NCBI GenBank assembly: GCA_030037035.1
Contig: JASHSA010000110.1
Span: forward strand, 1 to 15,047
Length of the DNA stretch: 15,047 nucleotides
Direction of reading: 5' to 3'
Origin: Thermoplasmata archaeon
GTDB lineage: Archaea; Thermoplasmatota; Thermoplasmata; Lutacidiplasmatales; UBA184
In this document: positions 7,817 through 14,038 of the stretch, piece by piece
Layout: each line of letters opens with the position of its first letter
Numbering within the stretch: position 1 is the first letter of the stretch
Program-made: the position numbers and the translations under genes
The notes under the pieces: model-generated
The model's database searches: none
What the model was told of the DNA's origin: nothing
The model's input: only the letters and a program-made list of their open reading frames with translations

Positions 7817-8019
7817 CGGCGCGGGGGCTCGAGAGAGCCGGTCGTTAAAGCCGTCACCGCGGCCACGGGCCGTGAACGCTGCCGCGGAGGCGCGCCCCGC
7901 CGCCGGCCCGACCCCGCCCGCGCTGGACGGAACCGTGGGGGAGTTTGCGGAATCGGCCTCGCTCTCGCGCCGGGACCGTAACAGAACGCTTTTCTCTCGG
8001 AGACCGTCCGCGGACCGAC
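7817..8019. promoter_or_regulatory. Divergent promoter region between rpa and pyrF
   Basis: A 203-bp gap with no gene seen. On the minus strand CTTTAAC (7848-7854) is the best TATA candidate for rpa. Between it and the rpa ATG lies the inverted repeat GGCTC-GAGA-GAGCC (7826-7839), and further out CACGG-G-CCGTG (7864-7874). On the plus strand CTTTTC (7989-7994) sits about 28 nt before the pyrF GTG and is a weak TATA candidate. No RNA gene was recognised. Confidence 0.45.
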
Positions 8020-8865
8020 GTGAGCGCGAAGTTCTCCCAGCGGCTCGACCAGGTCCTCCGCGTGCGGCGGTCGCTGTTGTGCGTGGGGCTCGACCCCGAT
8101 CCGGCCCAGATGCCGAAGCCGCTGCGCCGTCTCCGTCCGGCGCTGCAGCTCGAGCGGTTCCTCGCCGGGGTCGTCCCGGCGACCTATCCTCACGCGGCGG
8201 CGTTCAAGATGCAGCTCGGCTCCTACCTGCAGTACGGCCCGGACGGCTTCCGGGCGCTCGCCCGCTGGACGAAGCGGATCGGGCCGAGCCGGATCCGGAT
8301 CCTCGACCTGAAGGCGAACGACATCCCGAACACGATGCGGATGCTGCGCGACGGCGCGTTCCGCCAGTTCGGGTTCGACGCCGTCACGATCACCCCGTGG
8401 AACGGCTGGGAGACGCTCGAGCCGTTCCTGGACGACCCGGCGCGAGGGGTGTTCGTCGTCGCCCACTCCTCCAATCCGGGCTCCGGCGACTTCCAGGAGA
8501 TCCCGACGCCCCGGGGGCCGCTGTGGCTCGCGGTCGTCGGGGAGGTCCGACGGCTCGCCCACGCGCACGGGAACGTCGGGGTCGTCCTCGGGGCGACGTT
8601 CTCCGACGCCCTGCGCACCGCACGCGCGACCCTCGGCAACGGCGTGCCGATCCTCGTGCCGGGGATCGGCGCGCAGGGCGGCTCGCTCGCGACGACGGTG
8701 CGGGAGGGGGCCGACGCCCACGGACGGGGGCTGCTCGTCAACGCGTCGCGCAGCATCCTCTACGCGTCGTCGGAGAAGGACTGGCGTCGCGCCGCCGCGA
8801 AGGAGGCCGAGCGCACGAACGTGCAGATCAACCAGCTGCGAGCAGGCCTTCGTACAGCCGGATGA
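8020..8865 (+). CDS. pyrF: Orotidine 5'-phosphate decarboxylase, type 2
   Basis: Converts OMP to UMP, the last step of de novo pyrimidine synthesis, in the cytoplasm. From GTG 8020 it has 281 aa, the length of the longer type-2 subfamily rather than the ~220-aa archaeal form. It opens RSLLCVGLDPDP (17-28). Catalytic residues are in place: Asp25, Lys63 (AFKMQLG), and Asp96, Lys98, Asp101 in ILDLKANDIPNT. AVTITPWNGW, SSNPGSGDFQ, VGVVLGATF, LVPGIGAQGG and NASRSILYAS follow the type-2 order. The usual KRGD is here KAND, a conservative oddity that keeps the essential Lys and Asp. A longer reading from TTG 7945 adds an Arg-rich segment unlike the family, so GTG 8020 is preferred. The 3' end overlaps the convergent glycosyltransferase by 38 bp. 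Confidence 0.92.
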   Translation: MSAKFSQRLDQVLRVRRSLLCVGLDPDPAQMPKPLRRLRPALQLERFLAGVVPATYPHAAAFKMQLGSYLQYGPDGFRALARWTKRIGPSRIRILDLKANDIPNTMRMLRDGAFRQFGFDAVTITPWNGWETLEPFLDDPARGVFVVAHSSNPGSGDFQEIPTPRGPLWLAVVGEVRRLAHAHGNVGVVLGATFSDALRTARATLGNGVPILVPGIGAQGGSLATTVREGADAHGRGLLVNASRSILYASSEKDWRRAAAKEAERTNVQINQLRAGLRTAG

Positions 8866-9961
8866 GCTCCGCGGCGACGCGACGGAGCCCGTAGCGCTCC
8901 TCGGCGCGTCGGCGCCCGGCCGCGCCCAACGCCCGGGCGCGAGCGGGGTCGTCCAGGAGCGTCCTCAGCTTCGCCGCGAGGTCCTCGGCGATCAGCGGCT
9001 CGACGAGAAGCCCCTGAACGCCGTCGTCGATCACCTCGCGGACCCCCGGCATGTCGGAGATGACGACCGGGAGGCCGCACGCCATCGCCTCCGCGACGGC
9101 GAGCCCGAACCCCTCGAGACGGTTGTGCGACGGGAACGCGAAGACGTCCGCGAGGCCGAGGTACGACGGGAGGTCGTCGTCGGAGACGCGCCGGCAGAAG
9201 TGGACCCGCTCGGCGACCCCGATCCGTCGCGCGAGGAGCGCGAGGTCGACCAGCCGGGGGCCGCGGCCGACGACGAGGAGGTCGACGTCGGTCGGCAGGA
9301 GGCGAAGCGCCTGGAGGAGGACGTCGACCCCCTTGTGCGGGACGAGGCGGCCGGTGAAGGCGACCACGCGCTTGCCGTCCAGGCCGAGGCGGGTCCGCAG
9401 GCCGGGCGCCTCGGCGCCGGGACGGAACCGCTCGAGGTCGACGACCGACGGCACGATGTCGAGCTCGCGCCCCCGCAGGCTCGCCGACGTCGTGCCGTAG
9501 CTCTGCGTGTGCACGACGATCCGGTCGACGCGCGCGAGGGTCGGAGGGAGGAACGTCCGCTCGTAGAGGGAGGAGAGGAGCCGACCGGCCCGGCCGGCGA
9601 GGTACAGGTCGCAGTGGTACGTCAGGCACGTGGGCGGGCGCCCGCCGTCGAGGGCGCGGGTCGCGAAGAACGACGTCAGGGGGGGCGGATAGTGGAGGTG
9701 GACGACGTCGGCGTCGACCCCTCGCAGCGCGTGGCCGACGCCGTAGTCGAGGGGCGTGTTGAACAGGACGCCGAGCGAGTCCGCCCGGACGACCGTGTAG
9801 CCGCGGTAGCGCTCCGCCCGGGGAAGTCCCCGACGGAACCGCGAGGTGACGACGGTGACGTCGTGGCCCGAGCGCGCGAACTCGCCGGCGAGGCTGCGCA
9901 CGTGGGACTCCACGCCGCCCGCATGGGGGTAGAAGAACGGTGCGACCTGGACGATCCGCAC
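8828..9961 (-). CDS. Glycosyltransferase, GT4-type (GT-B fold)
   Basis: Transfers a sugar from a nucleotide-sugar donor with retention of configuration; the acceptor is unknown. It has 377 aa, normal for the family. The N-terminal Rossmann domain starts MRIVQVAPFFYPHAGGVESH with the GGVE acceptor-side loop (15-18), then VVHLHYPPPL. The C-terminal donor domain has FTGRLVPHKG (Arg205 and Lys210 for the diphosphate), LLVVGRGP, and the E-x7-E motif Glu283...Glu291 in EGFGLAVAEAMACGLPVV. No membrane segment is seen. The start is GTG 9961, with CTTTCATTAG about 30 nt upstream. It stands alone, with no sugar-nucleotide gene beside it, so a role in N-glycan, lipid or surface polysaccharide assembly is inference. 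Confidence 0.93.
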   Translation of the reverse strand: MRIVQVAPFFYPHAGGVESHVRSLAGEFARSGHDVTVVTSRFRRGLPRAERYRGYTVVRADSLGVLFNTPLDYGVGHALRGVDADVVHLHYPPPLTSFFATRALDGGRPPTCLTYHCDLYLAGRAGRLLSSLYERTFLPPTLARVDRIVVHTQSYGTTSASLRGRELDIVPSVVDLERFRPGAEAPGLRTRLGLDGKRVVAFTGRLVPHKGVDVLLQALRLLPTDVDLLVVGRGPRLVDLALLARRIGVAERVHFCRRVSDDDLPSYLGLADVFAFPSHNRLEGFGLAVAEAMACGLPVVISDMPGVREVIDDGVQGLLVEPLIAEDLAAKLRTLLDDPARARALGAAGRRRAEERYGLRRVAAELIRLYEGLLAAG

Positions 9962-9986
9962 GGCCGCCTAGCGCAGGCTCCGGCGG

Positions 9987-9996
9987 CTAATGAAAG
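9987..9996 (-). promoter_or_regulatory. TATA-like box of the glycosyltransferase gene
   Basis: CTTTCATTAG on the minus strand, centred about 30 nt from the GTG at 9961, in the 56-bp gap behind pdxS. Spacing predicts a very short leader or none. It suggests the gene is not simply read through from pdxS, though read-through is not excluded because no T-rich terminator is seen. Confidence 0.4.
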
Positions 9997-10017
9997 CGGG
10001 CCGCAGGGTCCCGCGGC

Positions 10018-10965
10018 CTACGCCGCCGCCGGCGGGCGCCGCGGAGGGCTCTCGTCGACGGTCCCGGACTCGCGGCCTTGCAGGAGCCCCTCGGGCGGGA
10101 TCGTCGAGATCTCCAGCCCGCGCATCAGCTCGCCGAGACCGCTCGAGACGCGCGCGAGCACGTCCGGCTCGTCGAAGTGCAGCGACGCCTCGACGATCGC
10201 CCGGGCGACCCGGCGGGGGTTCTCCGCCTTGAAGATCCCGCTCCCGACGAAGATCCCGTCGACCCCGAGCTGACGGCAGAGCGCCGCGTCGGCCGGCGTC
10301 GCGATCCCGCCGGCGGCGAAGTTGACGACGGGAAGACGGCCGAGGCTGCGGACCTCCAGCAGGACCTCCTCGCTGACGCGCTCGCGCTTCGCCCAGACGC
10401 CGAGGTCCTTTTTCGGCAGGCGCTTGACCTCCTCGACCTCGCCGGCGATCTGGCGGATGTGGCGGACCGCCTCGACGACGTTGCCGGTACCGGCCTCGCC
10501 CTTCGTGCGGACCATCGCCGCCCCCTCCTCGATCCGGCGCAGCGCCTCGCCGAGGTTGCGGGCGCCGCAGACGAACGGGACGCGGAACGTCTTCTTGTCG
10601 ACGTGCTGGAACGGGTCGGCCGGCGTCAGCACCTCCGACTCGTCGACCATGTCGACGCCGAGCGCCTCGAGGATGCGCGCCTCGGCGGTGTGCCCGATGC
10701 GGCACTTCGCCATCACCGGAATGGAGACCCGGTCGCGGATCTCGCGGACGCGCACCGGGTCCGCCATGCGGGCGACCCCTCCGGCGGCGCGGATGTCGGC
10801 CGGGACGCGCTCGAGCGCCATCACCGCGACCGCCCCGGCCTCTTCGGCGACCGACGCCTGGTCGGCCGTGGTGACGTCCATGATGACGCCGCCCTGCTGC
10901 ATCTTGGCGAAGCCGCGCTTGACGAGCTCCGTGCCGAAACGGAGCTTCTCGATCGGCTCGGGCAT
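10018..10965 (-). CDS. pdxS: Pyridoxal 5'-phosphate synthase, PdxS subunit
   Basis: Synthase subunit of the ribose 5-phosphate-dependent vitamin B6 pathway. It builds PLP from ribose 5-phosphate, glyceraldehyde 3-phosphate and ammonia supplied by the PdxT glutaminase. It is 315 aa with a (beta/alpha)8 barrel. FGTELVKRGFAKMQQGGVIMDV opens the barrel (split over 10-31, with Asp30). The two catalytic lysines are Lys87 in PVMAKCRIGH and Lys155 in MVRTKGEAGTGN. EALGVDMVDESEVLTPAD, FVCGARNLGEALRRI and FVGSGIFKAENP are textbook family blocks. The last 18 or so residues (Pro/Arg/Ala-rich) are unconserved. ATG 10965 is chosen because upstream in-frame sequence is non-coding and a TATA box lies 32 nt away. 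No pdxT is in the window. It is divergent from the thiamine operon. Confidence 0.96.
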   Translation of the reverse strand: MPEPIEKLRFGTELVKRGFAKMQQGGVIMDVTTADQASVAEEAGAVAVMALERVPADIRAAGGVARMADPVRVREIRDRVSIPVMAKCRIGHTAEARILEALGVDMVDESEVLTPADPFQHVDKKTFRVPFVCGARNLGEALRRIEEGAAMVRTKGEAGTGNVVEAVRHIRQIAGEVEEVKRLPKKDLGVWAKRERVSEEVLLEVRSLGRLPVVNFAAGGIATPADAALCRQLGVDGIFVGSGIFKAENPRRVARAIVEASLHFDEPDVLARVSSGLGELMRGLEISTIPPEGLLQGRESGTVDESPPRRPPAAA

Positions 10966-10979
10966 GCTCCTGCCCGAGC
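10956..10979. repeat. Perfect 9-bp inverted repeat across the pdxS start
   Basis: GCTCGGGCA (10956-10964), 6-nt spacer, TGCCCGAGC (10971-10979). It covers the pdxS ATG (10963-10965) and the GGAG just upstream of it, and lies where the TATA box predicts the transcription start. It could be an operator, or an RNA hairpin if transcription begins further upstream. Confidence 0.6.
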
Positions 10980-10993
10980 AAGGGCCCCCGCGA

Positions 10994-11000
10994 CTATAAT
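10994..11000 (-). promoter_or_regulatory. TATA box of pdxS
   Basis: ATTATAG on the minus strand, centred 32 nt from the pdxS ATG, a near-consensus archaeal box in a GC-rich surrounding. A start about 26 nt downstream would fall near 10971, giving a leader of only about 6 nt. Confidence 0.75.
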
Positions 11001-11014
11001 GGTCTGCCGGCCGC

Positions 11015-11040
11015 GCGACGGTCTGACGCGGCGACGGTCT
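11015..11040. repeat. Direct repeat upstream of the pdxS TATA box
   Basis: GCGACGGTCT occurs at 11015-11024 and again at 11031-11040, 16 nt apart. The shorter GGTCT core also touches the TATA box at 11001-11005. On the pdxS coding strand the unit reads AGACCGTCGC. Position suggests a regulator site, but nothing proves it. Confidence 0.45.
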
Positions 11041-11042
11041 CC

Positions 11043-11072
11043 GGGGGCGCCGCGGGAGCCGTCGGCGCCCCC
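11043..11072. repeat. Perfect 10-bp inverted repeat between pdxS and thi promoters
   Basis: GGGGGCGCCG (11043-11052), 10-nt spacer, CGGCGCCCCC (11063-11072), followed at once by CGCTCG-7 nt-CGAGCG (11072-11090). It sits between two divergent TATA boxes, so it should not be transcribed by either gene; an operator is more likely than a terminator. Confidence 0.6.
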
Positions 11073-11101
11073 GCTCGTCGCGGGCGAGCGTCGCGGCAAC
11101 C

Positions 11102-11108
11102 GTAAATC
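11102..11108 (+). promoter_or_regulatory. Weak TATA-like box of the thiamine operon
   Basis: GTAAATC, the only AT-rich run in the GC-rich approach to the riboswitch. A start site about 26 nt downstream would be close to 11130, right at the first base of the TPP aptamer, which supports the assignment. Confidence 0.45.
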
Positions 11109-11128
11109 CGCGTGCGCCGTGGCCGGGA

Positions 11129-11220
11129 CGCAGGGGGAGCTGTGGTACCGGCTGAGAGGACGAGGTGCGCCTCGTCGACCCCACGAACCTGCACGGGATA
11201 ATGCCCGCGAAGGGAACGCG
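11129..11220 (+). promoter_or_regulatory. TPP (THI-element) riboswitch aptamer
   Basis: Binds thiamine pyrophosphate in the mRNA leader. Conserved core segments occur in order: GGGGGAGC, then GGCTGAGAGG, GACCCC, ACCTG, GGGATAATGCCC and GCGAAGGGAA. P3 is a perfect 7-bp stem, GACGAGG (11159-11165) with CCTCGTC (11170-11176), closed by TGCG. P5 is CGGG-ATAATG-CCCG (11194-11207), matching the family pattern. P1 is short, CGC (11129-11131) with GCG (11218-11220). The downstream genes are a thiamine ABC importer, exactly the expected target. In archaea this riboswitch class is known chiefly from Thermoplasma relatives. Confidence 0.93.
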
Positions 11221-11265
11221 ATGGACAACGTAGGACGTCGCTCCGCCGGACCTGCGGAGGGATGA
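11221..11265 (+). CDS. Possible 14-aa leader peptide between riboswitch and thiB
   Basis: An open frame MDNVGRRSAGPAEG starts one base after the aptamer's P1 stem and stops with TGA at 11263-11265, sharing ATGA with the thiB start. The aptamer's conserved AAGGGAA lies four bases before its ATG and could double as a ribosome binding site. Nothing in the peptide itself is recognisable, and no thiamine-related residue bias applies. It may be chance; the exact junctions at both ends are the reason to list it. Confidence 0.35.
   Translation: MDNVGRRSAGPAEG
11241..11259 (+). promoter_or_regulatory. Candidate expression-platform hairpin before thiB
   Basis: CTCCGC (11241-11246) can pair with GCGGAG (11254-11259) across a 7-nt loop. 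The 3' arm takes up the GGAG that precedes the thiB ATG at 11262. This would suit translational control by the TPP riboswitch; no U-tract follows, so a terminator is unlikely. Confidence 0.5.
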
Positions 11266-12416
11266 GCTCAGGCACCGATCGCCTACCGCCGGTCCGATGG
11301 CTGGCGAGGCCCGGGGGCGCCGGTCGCGTCGTGGTCGCCGTCGCGCTCGCCTCCGGCCTCCTCCTCGCCGGGATCGGGACGTTCGACTTCGTCCAGAGCG
11401 AGTTCGGGGGCACGACGCTGGTCGTGCTGACGTACCCGAGCCTCTTCGGCGGCAACTGCGGCGGGACGCCCGCGTTCTCGAGCGTCTTCGGCGCCTTCGC
11501 CGCCGCGCACGGGGTCCGCGTCGTCGTCGAGTGCCCCGCGGGGACCCTCTACTCGTCGCTCGTCAACCAGTCCGGGGCGCCGGTCGCGGACGTCGTCGTC
11601 GGCCTGGACGAGATCACCGCGCCGGAGGCCGAGGCCGCCCATCTGCTCGTCCCGTACGCTCCCCCGGGGCTCGCCGAGATCCCGACCTCGCTGGTCGACG
11701 CGATCTCCCCCAACCACGCCGTCGTGCCGTACGAGTACGGCTACCTGGCGCTCGACGTCAACGCCTCCTTCGAGCGGGCGAACCCGGGGCTCCAGGAGCC
11801 GACGTTCCCGGCGATCGCCTCCAACGCGAGCTGGGCCCGCAACCTCCTGGTCGAGGACCCGGAGGAGGACATCACCGGCGAGGAGTTCCTCGTCTGGCAG
11901 ATCGAGTACTACGAGCAGGTCCTGCACCGCAACTGGACGACGTTCTGGACCGAGATGCCGAGCGGGGCCCCGCCGCTCTCCGACTCGTGGGGGGACGCGT
12001 TCAGCGAGTTCCAGGCCGGCGTCGACCAGATGGTCGTCAGCTACTCGACCGACCCGGCGTACGCGGCGGCGAACGGCCAGGCCGGCGCGTTCAACTCGAC
12101 CGTCAGCTGGCAGAACGGCACCGCCTACGGTTGGGAGACGGTCTACGGCGTCGGGATCGTCAACGGGACTCGCCACCTCGCGCTCGCAGAGGAGTTCGAG
12201 AACTGGATGCTCTCCGGGACGGTGCAGGACGAGATCCCGACCAACGAGTGGGAGTATCCGGCGAATTCGACCGTGCCGCTCCCGCCGGTGTTCTCCTACG
12301 CGATCGACCCGGCGTCGATCGTCCCGCTGAACGCGGGGACGACGCCGGCGACCGTCGGCCGGGAGCTGCCGGGCTGGCTGGAGACGTGGGCGTCGATCAC
12401 CGCCGGGCACGGATGA
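11262..12416 (+). CDS. thiB: Thiamine ABC transporter, substrate-binding protein
   Basis: Captures thiamine or its phosphates outside the cell and delivers them to the ThiP permease. It has 384 aa. One N-terminal hydrophobic segment (about 22-42) after an Arg-containing start looks like an uncleaved anchor; no lipobox Cys follows. ThiB/TbpA family blocks are TTLVVLTYPSLFGG (51-64), ADVVVGLDE (109-117), VPYEYGYLALDVN (155-167), ARNLLVEDPEEDITGEEFL (192-210) and MVVSYSTDPAY (257-267). Cys66 and Cys91 could form a disulfide. Eight or so N-x-S/T sequons fit an archaeal surface protein. The gene follows a TPP riboswitch and its stop overlaps thiP by 4 nt (ATGA). GGAGGG lies immediately before the ATG, closer than a normal binding site. 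Confidence 0.93.
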   Translation: MSSGTDRLPPVRWLARPGGAGRVVVAVALASGLLLAGIGTFDFVQSEFGGTTLVVLTYPSLFGGNCGGTPAFSSVFGAFAAAHGVRVVVECPAGTLYSSLVNQSGAPVADVVVGLDEITAPEAEAAHLLVPYAPPGLAEIPTSLVDAISPNHAVVPYEYGYLALDVNASFERANPGLQEPTFPAIASNASWARNLLVEDPEEDITGEEFLVWQIEYYEQVLHRNWTTFWTEMPSGAPPLSDSWGDAFSEFQAGVDQMVVSYSTDPAYAAANGQAGAFNSTVSWQNGTAYGWETVYGVGIVNGTRHLALAEEFENWMLSGTVQDEIPTNEWEYPANSTVPLPPVFSYAIDPASIVPLNAGTTPATVGRELPGWLETWASITAGHG

Positions 12417-14038
12417 GGGGCGCCCGCACCGACCTCGCGCTGCTCGCCGCCGTCGTCGCGGTCGTGGCGGCGTTCGCCCTCGTACCTTCCGCGGCGCTGT
12501 TCGCCCGAGGGATCGCCTCCGAAGGAGGCGCCGGCGCCTTCGGCGCGGCGCTCGCGCCGGCGCTCGCCCGGCGGGCGTTCGAGAACTCGCTCGAGCAGGG
12601 CCTCTGGAGCGCGGGCCTCGCGCTCGCGCTCGGCTACCCGGCGGGGGTCTTCCTCGGACGCTACCGTTGGCCGGGGCGCTCGACGGTCCGCTCGGCGCTC
12701 CTCCTGCCGTTCCTCCTCCCGTCGCTGGTGATGGTCCTCGGGGTGCTCGACCTGCTCGGACCGAGCGGGCTCCTGGGCGGGCCGCTCCCCGCGCTGCGAT
12801 GGTATGCGGCCGGCCTGCCGGGGGTCATCGTGGTGAACCTGTTCTACAACGTGCCGATCGTCGTCGTACTGACGGCGAGCGGCTGCGAGGCCTCCTCGGC
12901 GGAGCTCGAGGAGACGGTCGCGACCCTGGGCGGAGGACCCGCTCGGGCGTACCTCGAGACCTGGGCCGCGCCGAGTTCCGTCGGCGCCGCCTGCGGGGCG
13001 CTCCTCACGTTCGTCCTCTCCGCGCTGTCGTTCGCTCCGCCGATCCTCCTCTGCGGGACCTCCTGCGACACGGTCGAGGTACGGGTCTACGACCTCGCCG
13101 AGCTCCACGGCGCGACGTACTCCGCGGGGGTCCTCGCGTTCCTTCTCGTCGTCGCGTTCCTCGGCCCGGCGCTCGTCTACGTCCTCCTCGTGCGACGCCT
13201 TCGCGCCGCGCCGGGGCGAAGGTACCGTCCCCGCGAGCTCCCGCGGCGCTCCCCGTCGGCGTGGGCGCTCGCGGCGACGTTCGCGCTGGTCGTCGGGGGG
13301 GAGCTCGCGCTGGTGACGTCCGTCCTGCTCCGTTCGCTCGTGCCCCCGGGCGGGGGCCGGTGGGGCCACCCGTGGCAGCTGCTCTTCGCGGCGTCGACCA
13401 CGGCGCACCTCGGGGTCCCGGTCTCGAGTGCCGTCGTCAACACGCTGTTCTTCGCCGCCCTCGCGGCGTCGGTGGGGATCGTCCTCTCCGTCGCCGGCGC
13501 GTTCGCCGTCGCCCGACGGCCCCGGCTCGCGATCGTCGTGGCCCTCGTGCTGTTCGTGCCGGTCCTGCTGTCGCCGGTCGTGCTCGCGGTCGCGCTCACG
13601 ACGTTCTTCCGGCCCCTCGTCGACGGGGGGACCGACGTCTGGGTCCTGATCGTCGTCAGCCAGGCGCTGCTGGCGGCGCCGTTCGCGTTCCAGAGCCTCG
13701 AGCTCCCGCTCGCCGGCCTCGGTGCGGAGGGGGCGGAGGCCGCCGAAACGCTCGGCTCGACCCCGTGGGGGGCGTTCGTGGACGCGGACCTCCCTCGACT
13801 GCGCCGCGGTCTGCAGACGGCCCTGCTGTTCGGGTTCGCCCTCGGTCTCGGCGAGTTCACGGCGACCTACTTCCTCGTCAGCTCGACGTCGCGGCTCGTC
13901 ACGGTGCCGATCGCCGTCTTCGACCTCACGAACGACCGGCTCAACGGCGCCGCCGCCGCGGCCGCCGCGCTGCTGCTCCTGCTCAGCCTCGCGGTCTTCG
14001 CCGCGATCGTCGCGACGGGGGGCGACGAGCGTGACTGA
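12413..14038 (+). CDS. thiP: Thiamine ABC transporter, permease (double-domain)
   Basis: Membrane channel of the importer, 541 aa, close to the usual ThiP length. It is a tandem fusion of two permease halves with about 12 hydrophobic segments, from 8-30 to about 513-535. Each half carries an EAA-type loop that docks on the ATPase: ELEETVATLGGGPARAYLE (164-182) and EGAEAAETLGSTPWGAFVDA (439-458), the second followed by DLPRL. The ATG at 12413 overlaps the thiB stop (ATGA); the frame is open far upstream within thiB, but that part lacks membrane character and is a shadow. A single riboswitch-controlled transcript with thiB and thiQ is implied by the overlaps at both ends. Confidence 0.93.
   Translation: MRGARTDLALLAAVVAVVAAFALVPSAALFARGIASEGGAGAFGAALAPALARRAFENSLEQGLWSAGLALALGYPAGVFLGRYRWPGRSTVRSALLLPFLLPSLVMVLGVLDLLGPSGLLGGPLPALRWYAAGLPGVIVVNLFYNVPIVVVLTASGCEASSAELEETVATLGGGPARAYLETWAAPSSVGAACGALLTFVLSALSFAPPILLCGTSCDTVEVRVYDLAELHGATYSAGVLAFLLVVAFLGPALVYVLLVRRLRAAPGRRYRPRELPRRSPSAWALAATFALVVGGELALVTSVLLRSLVPPGGGRWGHPWQLLFAASTTAHLGVPVSSAVVNTLFFAALAASVGIVLSVAGAFAVARRPRLAIVVALVLFVPVLLSPVVLAVALTTFFRPLVDGGTDVWVLIVVSQALLAAPFAFQSLELPLAGLGAEGAEAAETLGSTPWGAFVDADLPRLRRGLQTALLFGFALGLGEFTATYFLVSSTSRLVTVPIAVFDLTNDRLNGAAAAAAALLLLLSLAVFAAIVATGGDERD

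Noticed and set aside
7945..8019. Longer pyrF N-terminus from TTG 7945
   Set aside because: The added 25 residues are Arg-rich and absent from the family; the reading from GTG 8020 fits the conserved N-terminus and a plausible promoter spacing.
11043..11072. Rho-independent-type terminator
   Set aside because: No T-run follows either arm and the element lies between divergent promoters, so no transcript is expected to end there.
10078..11265. Plus-strand open frame opposite pdxS running through the riboswitch
   Set aside because: It crosses the pdxS coding region, two promoters and the aptamer, and has biased composition. Only its last 14 codons are kept, as a separate possible leader peptide.
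11283..13408. Minus-strand open frames opposite thiB and thiP
   Set aside because: Arg/Asp/Gly-rich antisense shadows of recognised transporter genes.
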